Source of the DNA: an uncultured beta proteobacterium
GTDB lineage: Bacteria; Pseudomonadota; Gammaproteobacteria; Burkholderiales; Burkholderiaceae_C
DNA length: 64,000 bases
Assembly (NCBI GenBank): GCA_903823025.1
Contig: CAIJRK010000003.1
Span: 1 to 64,000 of the forward strand
Direction of reading: 5' to 3'
The notes beneath the pieces were generated by a model. The model searched no databases and was not told the origin of the DNA. It was given only the letters and a program-made list of their open reading frames with translations. Below, piece by piece: positions 23,874 through 35,865 of this stretch. The translations under genes were made by a program, and so were the position numbers. Each line of letters begins with the position of its first letter. The stretch's first letter is position 1.

Positions 23874-24551
23874 TCAGGCTTTCAGTGCCCCGCGCATGGC
23901 GTCTATTTCTGCTTGGTAATCGGGCTTGCCAAAAATAGCGCTGCCCGCGACAAACGTGTCGGCGCCCGCGTCAGCGATGCGGCGAATGTTGTCCACCTTG
24001 ACACCACCATCGACTTCGAGGCGAATGTCTTTGCCGCTGGCCGTGATGCGGCGGCGCACGTCCTCAATCTTGCGCAACGCCGAGTCGATAAAACTCTGGC
24101 CGCCAAAGCCGGGGTTGACACTCATGATCAAGATCAAATCGAGGTCGTCAATCACCCAGTCCAGCACATCCAGCGGCTCCGCCGGGTTGAACGCCAGCCC
24201 GACCTGGCAACCTTTGGCTTTGATCACCTGAATACTGCGGTGCACATGGCCCGAGGCGTCCGGGTGAAAGCTGATGAAATCAGCCCCCGCGTCGGCAAAG
24301 GCGCTGGCGAGCGCATCGACCGGCTGCACCATCAAATGCACATCAATCGGCACGGCCACCCCGGCAGCGGTTTTGGCGTGCGGTTTGAGGGCGCTGCAAA
24401 TCATCGGGCCGAAGGTCAGGTTGGGCACGTAGTGGTTGTCCATCACGTCAAAGTGAATCCAGTCGCTGCCGGCGGCAATGACATTTTTAAGTTCTTCCCC
24501 CAAGCGGGCAAAGTCGGCGGAGAGAAGAGAGGGAGCAATACGGTAGGTCAT
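23874..24551 (-). CDS. rpe: Ribulose-phosphate 3-epimerase
   Basis: [49 protein letters not shown]. Confidence 0.97.
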   Translation of the reverse strand: MTYRIAPSLLSADFARLGEELKNVIAAGSDWIHFDVMDNHYVPNLTFGPMICSALKPHAKTAAGVAVPIDVHLMVQPVDALASAFADAGADFISFHPDASGHVHRSIQVIKAKGCQVGLAFNPAEPLDVLDWVIDDLDLILIMSVNPGFGGQSFIDSALRKIEDVRRRITASGKDIRLEVDGGVKVDNIRRIADAGADTFVAGSAIFGKPDYQAEIDAMRGALKA

Positions 24552-24643
24552 GGCAATAAGCTTGAACAGCGGGTTAAAAAGATTTAAAAAGGCCCGAAAA
24601 GCGGGGATCGTTGCGGGGGTATTTTCACAGTTAGCATTGCGCC

Positions 24644-25036
24644 ATGTCTAAATACCAATTTCGCGTTGACGTGTTACCCCGTTTTCTGGCGGAGCAATCC
24701 TCGCCCCAACAAGGGCTTTATGTATTTTCTTACACCATCACCATTAGCAATATCGGGCAAATGCCGGCGCAACTGATCTCGCGCACCTGGAATGTGAACG
24801 ACGCCAACGGCCACACCGAAAAAGTCAAGGGACTGGGTGTCGTGGGGCAGCAACCTTTTCTCAAACCCGGCGAGGCTTTTGAATACACCAGCGGCACGCG
24901 CCTGCGCACGCCGACCGGCACCATGCACGGCAGCTTTTTTTGCGTCGCAGAAGATGGCGAAAAGTTTGATGTTGATGTGCCCATGTTCGTGTTGGACGCG
25001 TTGAGCGCCAATGGCGGCACCTATACCCTGCATTAA
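24644..25036 (+). CDS. apaG: ApaG domain protein
   Basis: [42 protein letters not shown] ... [25 protein letters not shown]. Confidence 0.95.
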   Translation: MSKYQFRVDVLPRFLAEQSSPQQGLYVFSYTITISNIGQMPAQLISRTWNVNDANGHTEKVKGLGVVGQQPFLKPGEAFEYTSGTRLRTPTGTMHGSFFCVAEDGEKFDVDVPMFVLDALSANGGTYTLH

Positions 25037-25048
25037 TGCGCATTTTTG

Positions 25049-27067
25049 ATGACGAAACCTAACTACGATTTATCAGGCCTGCTGGCGACGCTCAACCCGC
25101 AGGCCGAGCTGGTGCAGCGCCATCTGTGGCTGATTGCCCTGTTTGAATGGCTGCGCGGTGACGCCACGTCCGTGCCCGCCACGCTGGCACGGGTTCAGCT
25201 CTTGCTGGACGCGTTGCAAGCCCATCCCGAGGCCAAAGTGCGCTGGCAGGCCTGGTGGACAACCCTGGCAGAAACTATTGATGGCACCACCCTGCTAGCC
25301 GACTACGGCTTCACGTCGCGTAACGCGTTTGTCAGCGAATTTGCCGACCGCATCCATCAAAAAATGTTGCCGGGCACGCCCGAAACAGAGGATGCCTCAG
25401 CGCTATTTGCCTTGGTGTTGTCAGACAAGTTTGATGCCCGCTGGCTCATCGCTTTGACCGAACCCACGCTCACGCAAATCACCGCCTTGCTGCCAACGCA
25501 GGCGCCAGCGTCAGGCGGCACCGGCGCGCTCTCATCCTGGCAATACACGATTCTGGAAGCCCTCACGTTTTGCACTAGCCAGATTCGCGCCACCGGGTTC
25601 TCGCCCGAGTTACGCCAGCGTATGAGCGTTCCGGCCCGCGAGGCCAGCCCTTTTCATGCCCTGGAGCGTGACTTTGACGCGCTGCGCGACGCCTTCATCG
25701 CCTCGCCCGAACTGGCCAGTGACGAACGTCAGGCCGCGCTGTTGCAGTTTCGTGAACGCTTGGACACTTGTCGCCGGGCCGCCGCGTCGGTTTACGCCCA
25801 TCTGGATGCCAATGGCATCTCGGTCAACCTGGTGTTTCAGCTACGCCAATTGCGTGAGCGCGTGCTGCGCATTCGCGCCCTGCTGGACTGTTTGCTTTCC
25901 AGTCACACCATGACCAGCACGGCCCGGCTGTTGTCGCACCTGGTCGCCGTCGGGCAAGAACGACGCAGTCTGCGTGCCTTGATTGCCTCCAACTCGTCGA
26001 TGCTGGCGTCCAAAATGGCCGAACGCAGTTCCGAGACCGGCGAGCACTACATCACCCGCAACTGGGCGCAATACCGCAATATGCTGCGCGATTCCGCCGG
26101 GGGTGGTGCGGTCATGTCTATCGCCACGATGATGAAGTTCATCGTGGTCTCTTTTGGCCTGTCCATCTTTTGGACCGGTTTTTTTGCAGGCGTTAACTAC
26201 GCCCTTTGTTTTGTGTTCATTCAGTTCATGCACTGGACGGTAGCGACCAAGCAGCCCGCCATGACGGCCCCCGCCATGGCCGTCAAACTCAAAGACCTTA
26301 GCGCGCCTGGTGCGGTGGACACCTTTGTCACCGAAGTCACGCACCTGGTGCGTTCACAGGTCGCCGCCGTGGTCGGTAACCAAGCCATTGTGGCGCCCTG
26401 CGTCATGCTGATCAGTTTTGCACTTTGGGCTATTTCTGGCACACACATGATTGACAAAGCAGAGGCCGAGCACGTTTTAAGTACGCTGACCTTGCTTGGC
26501 CCCACGTCTCTTTTTGCCGTGTTCACCGGCGTGCTGCTTTTTGTGTCCAGCATCATCGCCGGTTGGGTTGAAAACTGGTTTGTGCTGCACCGGCTGGACT
26601 CCGCCCTGCGCTACAACCCACGCATCACCCGCACGTTGGGCACGGCGCGTGCCGCCCGCTGGGCGCTCTTTATGCGCGAGAACATCTCGGGGCTAACGGG
26701 CAATATTTCGCTTGGCTTTATGCTGGGTCTGGCGCCAGCATTTGCTACGTTTTTTGGCCTCGGACTGGAGGTGCGTCATGTGACGCTGTCCACCGGTCAG
26801 TTAGCGGCGGCCAGCGCCACGCTTGGGTTGGGTGTGCTCACGCTGCCGATTTTTTGGTGGTGTATGGTCGGTTTGCTGGTGACAAGCGTGATTAACGTGG
26901 GTGTGAGTTTTTATCTTGCCTTCCGGCTGGCCTTGCGGGCACACAACGTCAGCGGCCTTGACCGGACCCGTATCCGATCTGCCATTTGGGAACGGGCGAG
27001 CAGCCAGCCTTTAAGCTTTTTCTGGCCCGTCAAAGGCCCGGCAGAAACAGAGTCCGCCCATGGGTGA
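25049..27067 (+). CDS. Gcr-type site-specific recombinase family (large membrane protein)
   Basis: About 670 aa, SSETGEHYITRNWAQYRNMLRDSAGGGAVMSIATMMKF, several TM helices. Confidence 0.75.
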   Translation: MTKPNYDLSGLLATLNPQAELVQRHLWLIALFEWLRGDATSVPATLARVQLLLDALQAHPEAKVRWQAWWTTLAETIDGTTLLADYGFTSRNAFVSEFADRIHQKMLPGTPETEDASALFALVLSDKFDARWLIALTEPTLTQITALLPTQAPASGGTGALSSWQYTILEALTFCTSQIRATGFSPELRQRMSVPAREASPFHALERDFDALRDAFIASPELASDERQAALLQFRERLDTCRRAAASVYAHLDANGISVNLVFQLRQLRERVLRIRALLDCLLSSHTMTSTARLLSHLVAVGQERRSLRALIASNSSMLASKMAERSSETGEHYITRNWAQYRNMLRDSAGGGAVMSIATMMKFIVVSFGLSIFWTGFFAGVNYALCFVFIQFMHWTVATKQPAMTAPAMAVKLKDLSAPGAVDTFVTEVTHLVRSQVAAVVGNQAIVAPCVMLISFALWAISGTHMIDKAEAEHVLSTLTLLGPTSLFAVFTGVLLFVSSIIAGWVENWFVLHRLDSALRYNPRITRTLGTARAARWALFMRENISGLTGNISLGFMLGLAPAFATFFGLGLEVRHVTLSTGQLAAASATLGLGVLTLPIFWWCMVGLLVTSVINVGVSFYLAFRLALRAHNVSGLDRTRIRSAIWERASSQPLSFFWPVKGPAETESAHG

Positions 27068-28058
27068 ATTTGACCTGATCGCGCGTTTTTTTAAACGCCC
27101 GACTCCACAAGCGGTGCTGGGCGTGGGCGACGACTGCGCGCTGTTGCAGCCCGCCCCCGGCACGCAACTGGCGATTTCCAGCGACATGCTGGTGGAAGGT
27201 CGCCATTTTTTATCCACCGTTGATCCCTACAAACTCGGGCACAAAGCGTTGGCCGTGAACCTGAGCGACCTGGCCGCTTGTGGTGCCAAGCCACTGGCTT
27301 TTACGCTGGCACTCGCTTTGCCCCGTGCTGACGAAGCGTGGTTGGCTCCGTTTTCACGCGGTCTGTTGGCGCTGGCCGACGCGCACGGCTGCGAGTTAGT
27401 TGGCGGCGACACTACGCAAGGGCCGCTCAACATTTGCATCACCGTGTTTGGCGAAGTGCCTGTTGTGAATGGCCGCTCGCAAGCGCATCTTCGGTCTGGC
27501 GCGCAAGCGGGCGACGATCTCTATGTCAGCGGCACGTTGGGCGATGCGCGGCTGGCGCTTGAAGTGTTTCGGGGCACCGTCTGCGTGCCCGGCCCGGTAT
27601 TTGAAGCCGCCCGTTTGCGCATGGAGCAACCGACGCCGCGCGTGGCCTTGGGCTTGGCGCTGCGCGGCATTGCCACGGCGGCGATTGATGTCAGCGACGG
27701 CTTGTTGGGCGACTTGGGCCATATCCTGAAACAGTCCGGGGTCGGTGCCACAGTGAACACGGAAATAGCCCTGACATTGATCAAAACTCGCGTCGCCTGT
27801 ATGAACGCCACCGACTTATCGGGCACTGAACTATTGCCAAGTCAATGGCTAACTTGGGCACTGGCGGGCGGTGACGATTACGAGTTGTTGTTCACCGCGT
27901 CGGCCTCGGCCCGTTCGCGTGTCGCCGCTGCGGCTCAAGCCAGCCAGACCACCGTGACCCGTATCGGCCAGATTGAGCAGGAACGCGGCCTGCGGTTGGT
28001 GGATGGGCAAGGCCAAGCGGTGCCCAATACCTACACCTCGTTTGATCACTTTGCCTGA
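27060..28058 (+). CDS. thiL: Thiamine-monophosphate kinase
   Basis: MGEFDLIARFFKRP ... GVGDDCALL, AVNLSDLAACGAKPLAFTLALALP, AGGDDYELLFT. Confidence 0.97.
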   Translation: MGEFDLIARFFKRPTPQAVLGVGDDCALLQPAPGTQLAISSDMLVEGRHFLSTVDPYKLGHKALAVNLSDLAACGAKPLAFTLALALPRADEAWLAPFSRGLLALADAHGCELVGGDTTQGPLNICITVFGEVPVVNGRSQAHLRSGAQAGDDLYVSGTLGDARLALEVFRGTVCVPGPVFEAARLRMEQPTPRVALGLALRGIATAAIDVSDGLLGDLGHILKQSGVGATVNTEIALTLIKTRVACMNATDLSGTELLPSQWLTWALAGGDDYELLFTASASARSRVAAAAQASQTTVTRIGQIEQERGLRLVDGQGQAVPNTYTSFDHFA

Positions 28059-28418
28059 ACTTGGATGGGCCTATGAATTGCTAAGCCGTTGCCAGCGTTT
28101 CTACGTATTAAATTTGTTAAATAATCCTGTAGCCCTTGTCATACATGCGTAGCTTGCTATTGTTTTATTGATAAATAAGTAGAAAACTTGTCGGTATCGG
28201 CCTACATCGGCGGATGGCATTGCGGGCCGTCGTAGTATCCGCCTGACATCCTGTCGTGCAACCGTAGCCTTCCCCTGGTTGATGTGGTACTGCGTTGACC
28301 GGCCTGCACCTGTGCAGCGCAACCCCACTGGCACTCATGCAATCAACTGGCTTCGTTTTGATGGGGCGTGAAATTTCAGGCTCTTCGTTGCCGCCAAACA
28401 CAAGTCGATAATTGCACT

Positions 28419-29000
28419 ATGCCTCAAAACAACGCTTTGTTAGAAAATCCCGCCCCCTCGAACCCGTCATTACTGGACCCGGTGCGCCCCAGCGCCCGAT
28501 TCATGTTGTCGCACCCGGCGCATTTGATGGCTATGGGTTTTGGCTCGGGCTTGAGTCCGGTGGCCCCCGGCACGGCGGGCACGTTGTGGGCGTGGCTCGC
28601 CTTTGTGGTGCTGCAACCGTGGATGAACGACGCCCGTTGGGCCTTGTTGATCATCGCGTCGCTGCCGCTGGGTTGGTGGGTCAGCACCATCACTGCCAGA
28701 AATATGCGCGTGCTCGACCCCAGCAGCGTGGTGTGGGACGAGATTGCCGCTTTTTGGCTGGTGCTTTGGCTCATCGCGCCCGCCGGGTTATGGGGCCAGT
28801 TGGTTGCGTTTGTTCTGTTTCGCTTTTTTGATGCGGTCAAGCCCGGCCCGGTGGGTTGGGCGGATCAACTTTTCCACAACGTGAACCTTGTCACTGATCC
28901 TGCTGCTTGGCGCAAGGCGGGTTTTGGCATCATGTTCGACGACGTGGTGGCGGCGGCTTGCGCTTTGCTGGTCATCGCGGGATGGCGGTTTTTTCTATGA
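28419..29000 (+). CDS. pgpA: Phosphatidylglycerophosphatase A
   Basis: GFGSGLSPVAPGTAGTLWAW, VWDEIAAFW, RFFDAVKPGPVGWADQL. Confidence 0.95.
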   Translation: MPQNNALLENPAPSNPSLLDPVRPSARFMLSHPAHLMAMGFGSGLSPVAPGTAGTLWAWLAFVVLQPWMNDARWALLIIASLPLGWWVSTITARNMRVLDPSSVVWDEIAAFWLVLWLIAPAGLWGQLVAFVLFRFFDAVKPGPVGWADQLFHNVNLVTDPAAWRKAGFGIMFDDVVAAACALLVIAGWRFFL

Positions 29001-29500
29001 TACAACCCGTCATCCAGGAAGCGCTGTCGGCGGCCAAGCTAGGTGGTCAATTGGCCGACTTGCTGCTTAAAAAAGAGTTGAAGTTAGCGACTGCCGAAAG
29101 CTGTACCGGCGGCCTGATTTCAGCCGCCTGCACCGATCTGGCAGGCTCCAGCGTCTGGTTTGAACGCGGCTTTATCACCTACTCGAACGAGGCCAAAACA
29201 GAGTTACTCGGCGTAGAGGCGCTGTTGATTGAACGTGAAGGGGCCGTTAGCGAAGCCGTCGCGCGAGCGATGGTCGTGGGTGCGCTGGTCCACTCACACG
29301 CACAAGTGGCCGTCGCCGTGACCGGCGTGGCAGGGCCGACCGGCGGCAGTGTCGCCAAACCGGTCGGCACGGTCTGGTTTGGGTTAGCGGTGCCGGGTCA
29401 AGTGGTGACCGAGACGTGTCTTTTTGCGGGCGACCGCGCTCAGGTGCGTGCCGCGACCGTGCAACACGCGCTCACCCGACTGATCGAACTGCTGGGCTGA
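28997..29500 (+). CDS. pncC: CinA C-terminal domain protein (nicotinamide-nucleotide amidohydrolase)
   Basis: KLATAESCTGGLISAACTDLAGSSVWFERGFITYSNEAK; ATGA overlap with pgpA. Confidence 0.95.
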   Translation: MIQPVIQEALSAAKLGGQLADLLLKKELKLATAESCTGGLISAACTDLAGSSVWFERGFITYSNEAKTELLGVEALLIEREGAVSEAVARAMVVGALVHSHAQVAVAVTGVAGPTGGSVAKPVGTVWFGLAVPGQVVTETCLFAGDRAQVRAATVQHALTRLIELLG

Positions 29501-29575
29501 ATAAGCAACGACAACAAGTCCATCAGTTGTTTGTCTCGCATCACCACGTCATGTGAAATCAACACAGGTATCGAC

Positions 29576-31077
<1,502 letters not shown>

Positions 31078-31081
<4 letters not shown>

Positions 31082-31848
31082 GCTGGCACCGCCACGTTGT
31101 AACGCACCTGGGCTTCGGCCAGCAGGGCTGGAAACGGATCAGGCGGGGGGGCATCGGTGAACAGGCGATCCAGCTGAGCCAGCGTTGCCACCTCGACCAT
31201 GGCGGGGCGGTTGAACTTGCTGCTGTCAGCGGCCAGCCAGACCTCGCGTGCGTGCGAAATGATGGTTTGGGCGACCTTGACCTCGCGGTAGTCGTAGTCC
31301 CGCAGGCTGCCATCGGTCTCAATGCCGGAGATGCCGATCACGGCAATATCAACCTTGAACTGGCGGATGAAATCAACTGCCGCTTCTCCCACGATGCCCC
31401 GGTCGGAGCCGCGCACCACGCCCCCGACCACGATCACCTCACTCTTGGCGTTGGTGCTGAGGATGTTGGCCACATTCAGGTTGTTGGTGATGACTTGCAG
31501 GCCGCTGTGCTGCAACAGGGCTTTGGCCACGGCCTCGGTGGTGGTGCCAATGTTGAGGATCAGGGAGCAGTCATTGGGAATGGCGGCCGCGATTGCCTGG
31601 GCAATCCGGTATTTGCCTTCGGCGTGCAGGTTTTCGCGTTGCTGGTGCGCCATGTGTTCAACCGAGGAACTGGGGGTGCGCACGCCGCCATGGAAGCGGG
31701 TGAGCAACCCTTCGTCTGCCAGACGTTGTACATCGCGGCGCACGGTTTGCAGCGTGACGCCCAGGGTCTCTGCCAGTTGTTCAACGGTCACTGAGCCTTG
31801 CGCCTGTACGACCGTGAGCAAGGTAATTTGTCTTGGGTTGGGATTCAT
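31078..31848 (-). CDS. glpR: DeoR-family glycerol-3-phosphate regulon repressor
   Basis: Deo[39 protein letters not shown] overlap with glpK. Confidence 0.92.
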
Positions 31849-31885
31849 GGTTTTTTATAACCCAAATGGTAGAAGCCTCAACTCT

Positions 31886-31967
31886 AAAACGAAAATAAAA
31901 GAATATTAATAGGGTATGTACCAAGTAAAAAGGAATTGAAACGAACTAATAATTATTAAAAGCGAAA
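31886..31967. promoter_or_regulatory. Three AAARCGAA repeats, candidate GlpR operators
   Basis: AAAACGAAAA (31886-31895), GAAACGAAC (31938-31946), AAAGCGAAA (31959-31967) in the divergent glpR/glpS region. Confidence 0.45.
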
Positions 31968-32005
31968 TTTAAATTGATTTAAGACACGATTGAAAAGGTG
32001 GCGCA

Positions 32006-33079
32006 ATGCAGTTGACTCTTGAGGGCATCAGTAAAAAAGTGGGTGATCAGACCTGGCTTTATGACATGAGCATGGCGCCGTCCAGTGGCGCGGTCACCGT
32101 GTTGCTGGGGGCTACACAAGCCGGCAAGACAAGCTTGATGCGCATCATGGCGGGGCTGGATGTTCCCTCTGGCGGCGAGGTGCGCGTGAATGGGGACAGC
32201 GTGGTGGGCGTGTCCGTGCGCAAGCGCAACGTGGCGATGGTTTATCAGCAGTTTATTAATTACCCGTCGCTGCGGGTGCGCGACAACATTGCCTCGCCTT
32301 TGAAGTTGCGGGGTGAAAAAAACATTGATCAGCGGGTTCGTGAATTGGCTGAAAAACTGCACATTGAGATGTTCCTCGACCGCTATCCCGCAGAGCTGTC
32401 CGGCGGACAACAGCAGCGTGTGGCGCTGGCCCGGGCCTTGGCGAAAGGCGCGCCTCTCATGCTGCTCGACGAACCTTTGGTCAACCTCGATTACAAGTTG
32501 CGCGAAGAGTTGCGCGACGAGTTGAGTGCCCTTTTCTCTGAAGGCGGTTCAACCGTCATCTACGCCACCACAGAACCTGGTGAGGCGCTCCTTCTGGGCG
32601 GCTACACCGCAGTGATGGATGAAGGCGAGTTGCTGCAGTACGGGCCGACAGCCGAGGTGTTTCACAAACCGAAGTCCTTGCGTGTGGCGCGCGCCTTCAG
32701 TGATCCACCGATGAACTTGTTGGGTGCCGGTGGCTGTGAGGGTGGGTTGTTGCTGGACGGCGGCCCCTTGCTGGTGATTGATTTGCCACCGACTGCGTCA
32801 CCCAGGATGACGGTTGGTATGCGCGCCAGTGCCCTGCGCGTGCAGGCACAAGATGGCGATGTAGCGCTGGCCGGGCAAGTGGCGTTGGCGGAGATCTCAG
32901 GCTCGGATACCTACGTTCACATGGCCAGCGCCGTGGGTGACGTGGTGGCGCAGTTGACGGGCGTTCACTACTTTGATTTGGGGGTGCCCATTCAACTGTA
33001 TTTCAACCCGGCCCAAGTTTATATATTTGACGCGAAAGGGATGTTGTTGTTGTCCCCTGTACGCGGCGGAGGACGCTGA
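32006..33079 (+). CDS. glpS: Glycerol ABC importer ATPase 1
   Basis: Walker A GATQAGKTS, LSGGQQQR, LLDEP; H-loop His absent (YATTEPGEA); TOBE-like C-terminus; operon order. Confidence 0.85.
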   Translation: MQLTLEGISKKVGDQTWLYDMSMAPSSGAVTVLLGATQAGKTSLMRIMAGLDVPSGGEVRVNGDSVVGVSVRKRNVAMVYQQFINYPSLRVRDNIASPLKLRGEKNIDQRVRELAEKLHIEMFLDRYPAELSGGQQQRVALARALAKGAPLMLLDEPLVNLDYKLREELRDELSALFSEGGSTVIYATTEPGEALLLGGYTAVMDEGELLQYGPTAEVFHKPKSLRVARAFSDPPMNLLGAGGCEGGLLLDGGPLLVIDLPPTASPRMTVGMRASALRVQAQDGDVALAGQVALAEISGSDTYVHMASAVGDVVAQLTGVHYFDLGVPIQLYFNPAQVYIFDAKGMLLLSPVRGGGR

Positions 33080-33080
33080 T

Positions 33081-34157
33081 ATGGCACGTATTGAACTCGA
33101 TCTGGCACATGCTTACAAACCCGACCCCAAGCAAGACAGTGACTATGCCTTGCTGCCTTTGAATATGACGTTTGAAGATGGCGGTGCCTATGCGTTGCTG
33201 GGGCCTTCCGGCTGTGGCAAGACGACCTTGCTCAACATCATGTCGGGCTTGCTGGCGCCCTCGCAAGGCCGTGTACTTTTTGACGGCCAGGACGTGACGC
33301 TGGCCTCTCCACCCGAGCGCAACATTGCGCAAGTGTTTCAGTTTCCTGTCATTTACGAAACCATGACGGTGGGTGAAAACCTGGCTTTTCCGCTGCGTAA
33401 TCGCGGCGTTGCCAAAGCGCAAATCAGTCAGCGCGTGGGTGCGATTGCAGAAATACTGGAGATGAGCGGCCAGTTGAACCAGCGTGCTGCCGGCCTGTCA
33501 GCGGATGCCAAACAAAAAATATCCTTGGGCCGGGGGCTGGTACGCCCTGACGTCTCGGCGGTCCTGTTTGATGAGCCGTTGACCGTGATTGACCCGCATC
33601 TCAAGTGGCAGTTGCGGCGCAAGATCAAGCAGATTCATCACGACCTGAAACTCACCATGATTTATGTCACACATGACCAGGTGGAGGCCTTGACCTTTGC
33701 CGATCATGTGGTGGTGATGACGTTGGGCCGGGCGGTGCAGGTGGGGTCTGCCGCCGAGTTGTATGAAAAACCGAGTCATACCTTTGTCGGGCATTTCATC
33801 GGCTCCCCGGGCATGAATTTTTTGACCGGCGAGGCGACGCAAAACAGCATCACTATCGGCGGTGTGGACTTGCCTGTTCCCGCAGGCCGCAGTTTGCCAG
33901 CCGGAACCCTCAAGCTCGGGGTGAGACCGGAATATGTCGCACTGGTGGCGCCCCACACGGTCGGTGCCCTGCCGATGACGGTGGCCAAAATGCAGGATGT
34001 TGGTACCCACGTCATGCTGACCGCCAGCCTGGACTCGCATGTCCTGAAGGCACGTCTTTCCCCTGATACAGCGCAGCTGGTGCCGGGTCACACGGTCTGG
34101 CTTCAGGTCATGGGCGAGCACACCTGTTTCTATAAAAATGAGGAGATCGTGCGATGA
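33081..34157 (+). CDS. glpT: Glycerol ABC importer ATPase 2
   Basis: MARIELDLAHAYKP; Walker A GPSGCGKTT; degenerate signature LSADAKQ; VTHDQVEA. Symbol follows the rhizobial glpSTPQUV operon. Confidence 0.85.
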   Translation: MARIELDLAHAYKPDPKQDSDYALLPLNMTFEDGGAYALLGPSGCGKTTLLNIMSGLLAPSQGRVLFDGQDVTLASPPERNIAQVFQFPVIYETMTVGENLAFPLRNRGVAKAQISQRVGAIAEILEMSGQLNQRAAGLSADAKQKISLGRGLVRPDVSAVLFDEPLTVIDPHLKWQLRRKIKQIHHDLKLTMIYVTHDQVEALTFADHVVVMTLGRAVQVGSAAELYEKPSHTFVGHFIGSPGMNFLTGEATQNSITIGGVDLPVPAGRSLPAGTLKLGVRPEYVALVAPHTVGALPMTVAKMQDVGTHVMLTASLDSHVLKARLSPDTAQLVPGHTVWLQVMGEHTCFYKNEEIVR

Positions 34158-35047
34158 GTACAACCACTAAGCCGGTCAACCAGAAAGCCTGGTTTTTGAT
34201 CTTGCCGGTTCTGATTTGCGTCGCCTTTTCTGCGATTGTTCCGTTGATGACGGTCGTCAACTATTCGGTGCAGGACATCATTTCACCAGACCGTCGCGTT
34301 TATGTCGGTCTTGAATGGTTCACCTCCATCATGCGCGACCAGGAGGTACATGCCGCCTTTGGCCGGCAGTTGATGTTCTCGTTTTCGGTGCTGGCGGTGG
34401 AATTACCTCTGGGCATTCTGCTGGCCTTGGCCATGCCCTCGACTGGCTGGCGGTCTTCTGCCGTCTTGGTGATCGTGTCGCTTTCCTTGTTGATTCCCTG
34501 GAATGTTGTCGGCACCATCTGGCAAATTTTTGGCCGTGCCGATATTGGCCTGATGGGGGCCGCGCTGCACAGCCTGGGTTTTGATTACAACTACACCGGC
34601 AATCCAACGCACGCCTGGTTGACCGTTTTGCTCATGGATGTCTGGCACTGGACGCCTTTGGTCGCGCTGCTGGGTTATGCGGGTTTGCGCTCCATACCTG
34701 ATGCCTACTACCAAGCGGCCAGCATTGACGGAGCGAGCAAATTCGCGGTTTTTCGGTATATCCAGTTACCAAAAATGCGAGGCGTTTTGATGATCGCCGT
34801 GCTGCTGCGTTTCATGGATAGCTTCATGATTTATACCGAGCCGTTTGTGTTGACGGGCGGCGGACCGGGTAACTCGACCACGTTCTTGTCACAGCTGTTG
34901 ACCATCAAGGCCGTGGGGCAGTTTGACTTGGGGCCAGCAGCCGCCTTTTCTCTGATTTATTTCCTGATCATCTTGATGATGTGTTTTATTTTGTACACCT
35001 GGATGCAGCGCGTAGGCACCCAGGAAAAGGAGGGTGGTCATGCATAA
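34154..35047 (+). CDS. glpP: Glycerol ABC importer permease 1
   Basis: MalF-type permease with EAA-like YQAASIDGASKFAVFRYIQLPKM. Confidence 0.87.
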   Translation: MSTTTKPVNQKAWFLILPVLICVAFSAIVPLMTVVNYSVQDIISPDRRVYVGLEWFTSIMRDQEVHAAFGRQLMFSFSVLAVELPLGILLALAMPSTGWRSSAVLVIVSLSLLIPWNVVGTIWQIFGRADIGLMGAALHSLGFDYNYTGNPTHAWLTVLLMDVWHWTPLVALLGYAGLRSIPDAYYQAASIDGASKFAVFRYIQLPKMRGVLMIAVLLRFMDSFMIYTEPFVLTGGGPGNSTTFLSQLLTIKAVGQFDLGPAAAFSLIYFLIILMMCFILYTWMQRVGTQEKEGGHA

Positions 35048-35852
35048 GCCTAAGTTTCAGAAGCGCACAATTTTTCTTTTTGCGTACATCATTTTTGCCC
35101 TGCTGCCGATTTATTGGATGATCAATATGTCATTCAAAACGAACCAGGAAATTCTGGCTAGTTTCAGCTTGTTCCCGCAAAACTTTACGTGGGCCAACTA
35201 CCATTTGATTCTGACCGACCCTTCGTGGTATTCCGGCTACATCAACAGTCTGATTTATGTCGCCATCAACACGGTGATCTCCATCAGCGTGGCCTTGCCA
35301 GCGGCTTATGCCTTCTCGCGCTACCGCTTTCTGGGTGACAAGCATGTGTTTTTCTGGTTATTGACCAACCGCATGACGCCTCCGGCTGTGTTTTTATTGC
35401 CCTTTTTTCAGCTCTACAGCACGGTCGGTCTGATGGACACTCATTTGGCCGTTGCCCTCGCCCATCTCTTGTTCAATGTGCCCCTCGCCGTCTGGATTCT
35501 GGAGGGTTTCATGAGTGGCATTCCGCGTGAAATTGACGAGACTGCGTATATCGACGGTTATTCATTCCCCAAGTTTTTTATCAAGATTTTCCTGCCCCTG
35601 ATCAAGGCCGGTGTTGGCGTCGCCGCTTTCTTCTGCTTCATGTTCAGCTGGGTTGAATTGCTGTTGGCGCGCACACTGACCAGTGTCGATGCCAAGCCCA
35701 TCGTGGCCACCATGACGCGCACCGTGTCGGCCTCCGGCATGGATTGGGCGACTCTGGCGGCGGCTGGCGTACTGACCATCGTGCCAGGGGCCATCGTGAT
35801 CTGGTTTGTTCGAAATTACATCGCCAAAGGTTTCGCGATGGGTCGCGTTTGA
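35040..35852 (+). CDS. glpQ: Glycerol ABC importer permease 2
   Basis: MalG-type permease with EAA loop IDETAYIDGYSFPKFFIKIFLPLIKAG. Confidence 0.87.
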   Translation: MHKPKFQKRTIFLFAYIIFALLPIYWMINMSFKTNQEILASFSLFPQNFTWANYHLILTDPSWYSGYINSLIYVAINTVISISVALPAAYAFSRYRFLGDKHVFFWLLTNRMTPPAVFLLPFFQLYSTVGLMDTHLAVALAHLLFNVPLAVWILEGFMSGIPREIDETAYIDGYSFPKFFIKIFLPLIKAGVGVAAFFCFMFSWVELLLARTLTSVDAKPIVATMTRTVSASGMDWATLAAAGVLTIVPGAIVIWFVRNYIAKGFAMGRV

Positions 35853-35865
35853 TAGGAGCACAAGA

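Noticed and set aside
25049-27067. Gcr-type 'site-specific recombinase' as a mobile element
   Set aside because: No terminal repeats, integrase motifs or cargo; it sits in a housekeeping gene neighbourhood.
28101-28334. 77 aa ORF on - strand in the thiL-pgpA gap
   Set aside because: No recognisable domain, no ribosome binding site noted, and the gap looks non-coding.
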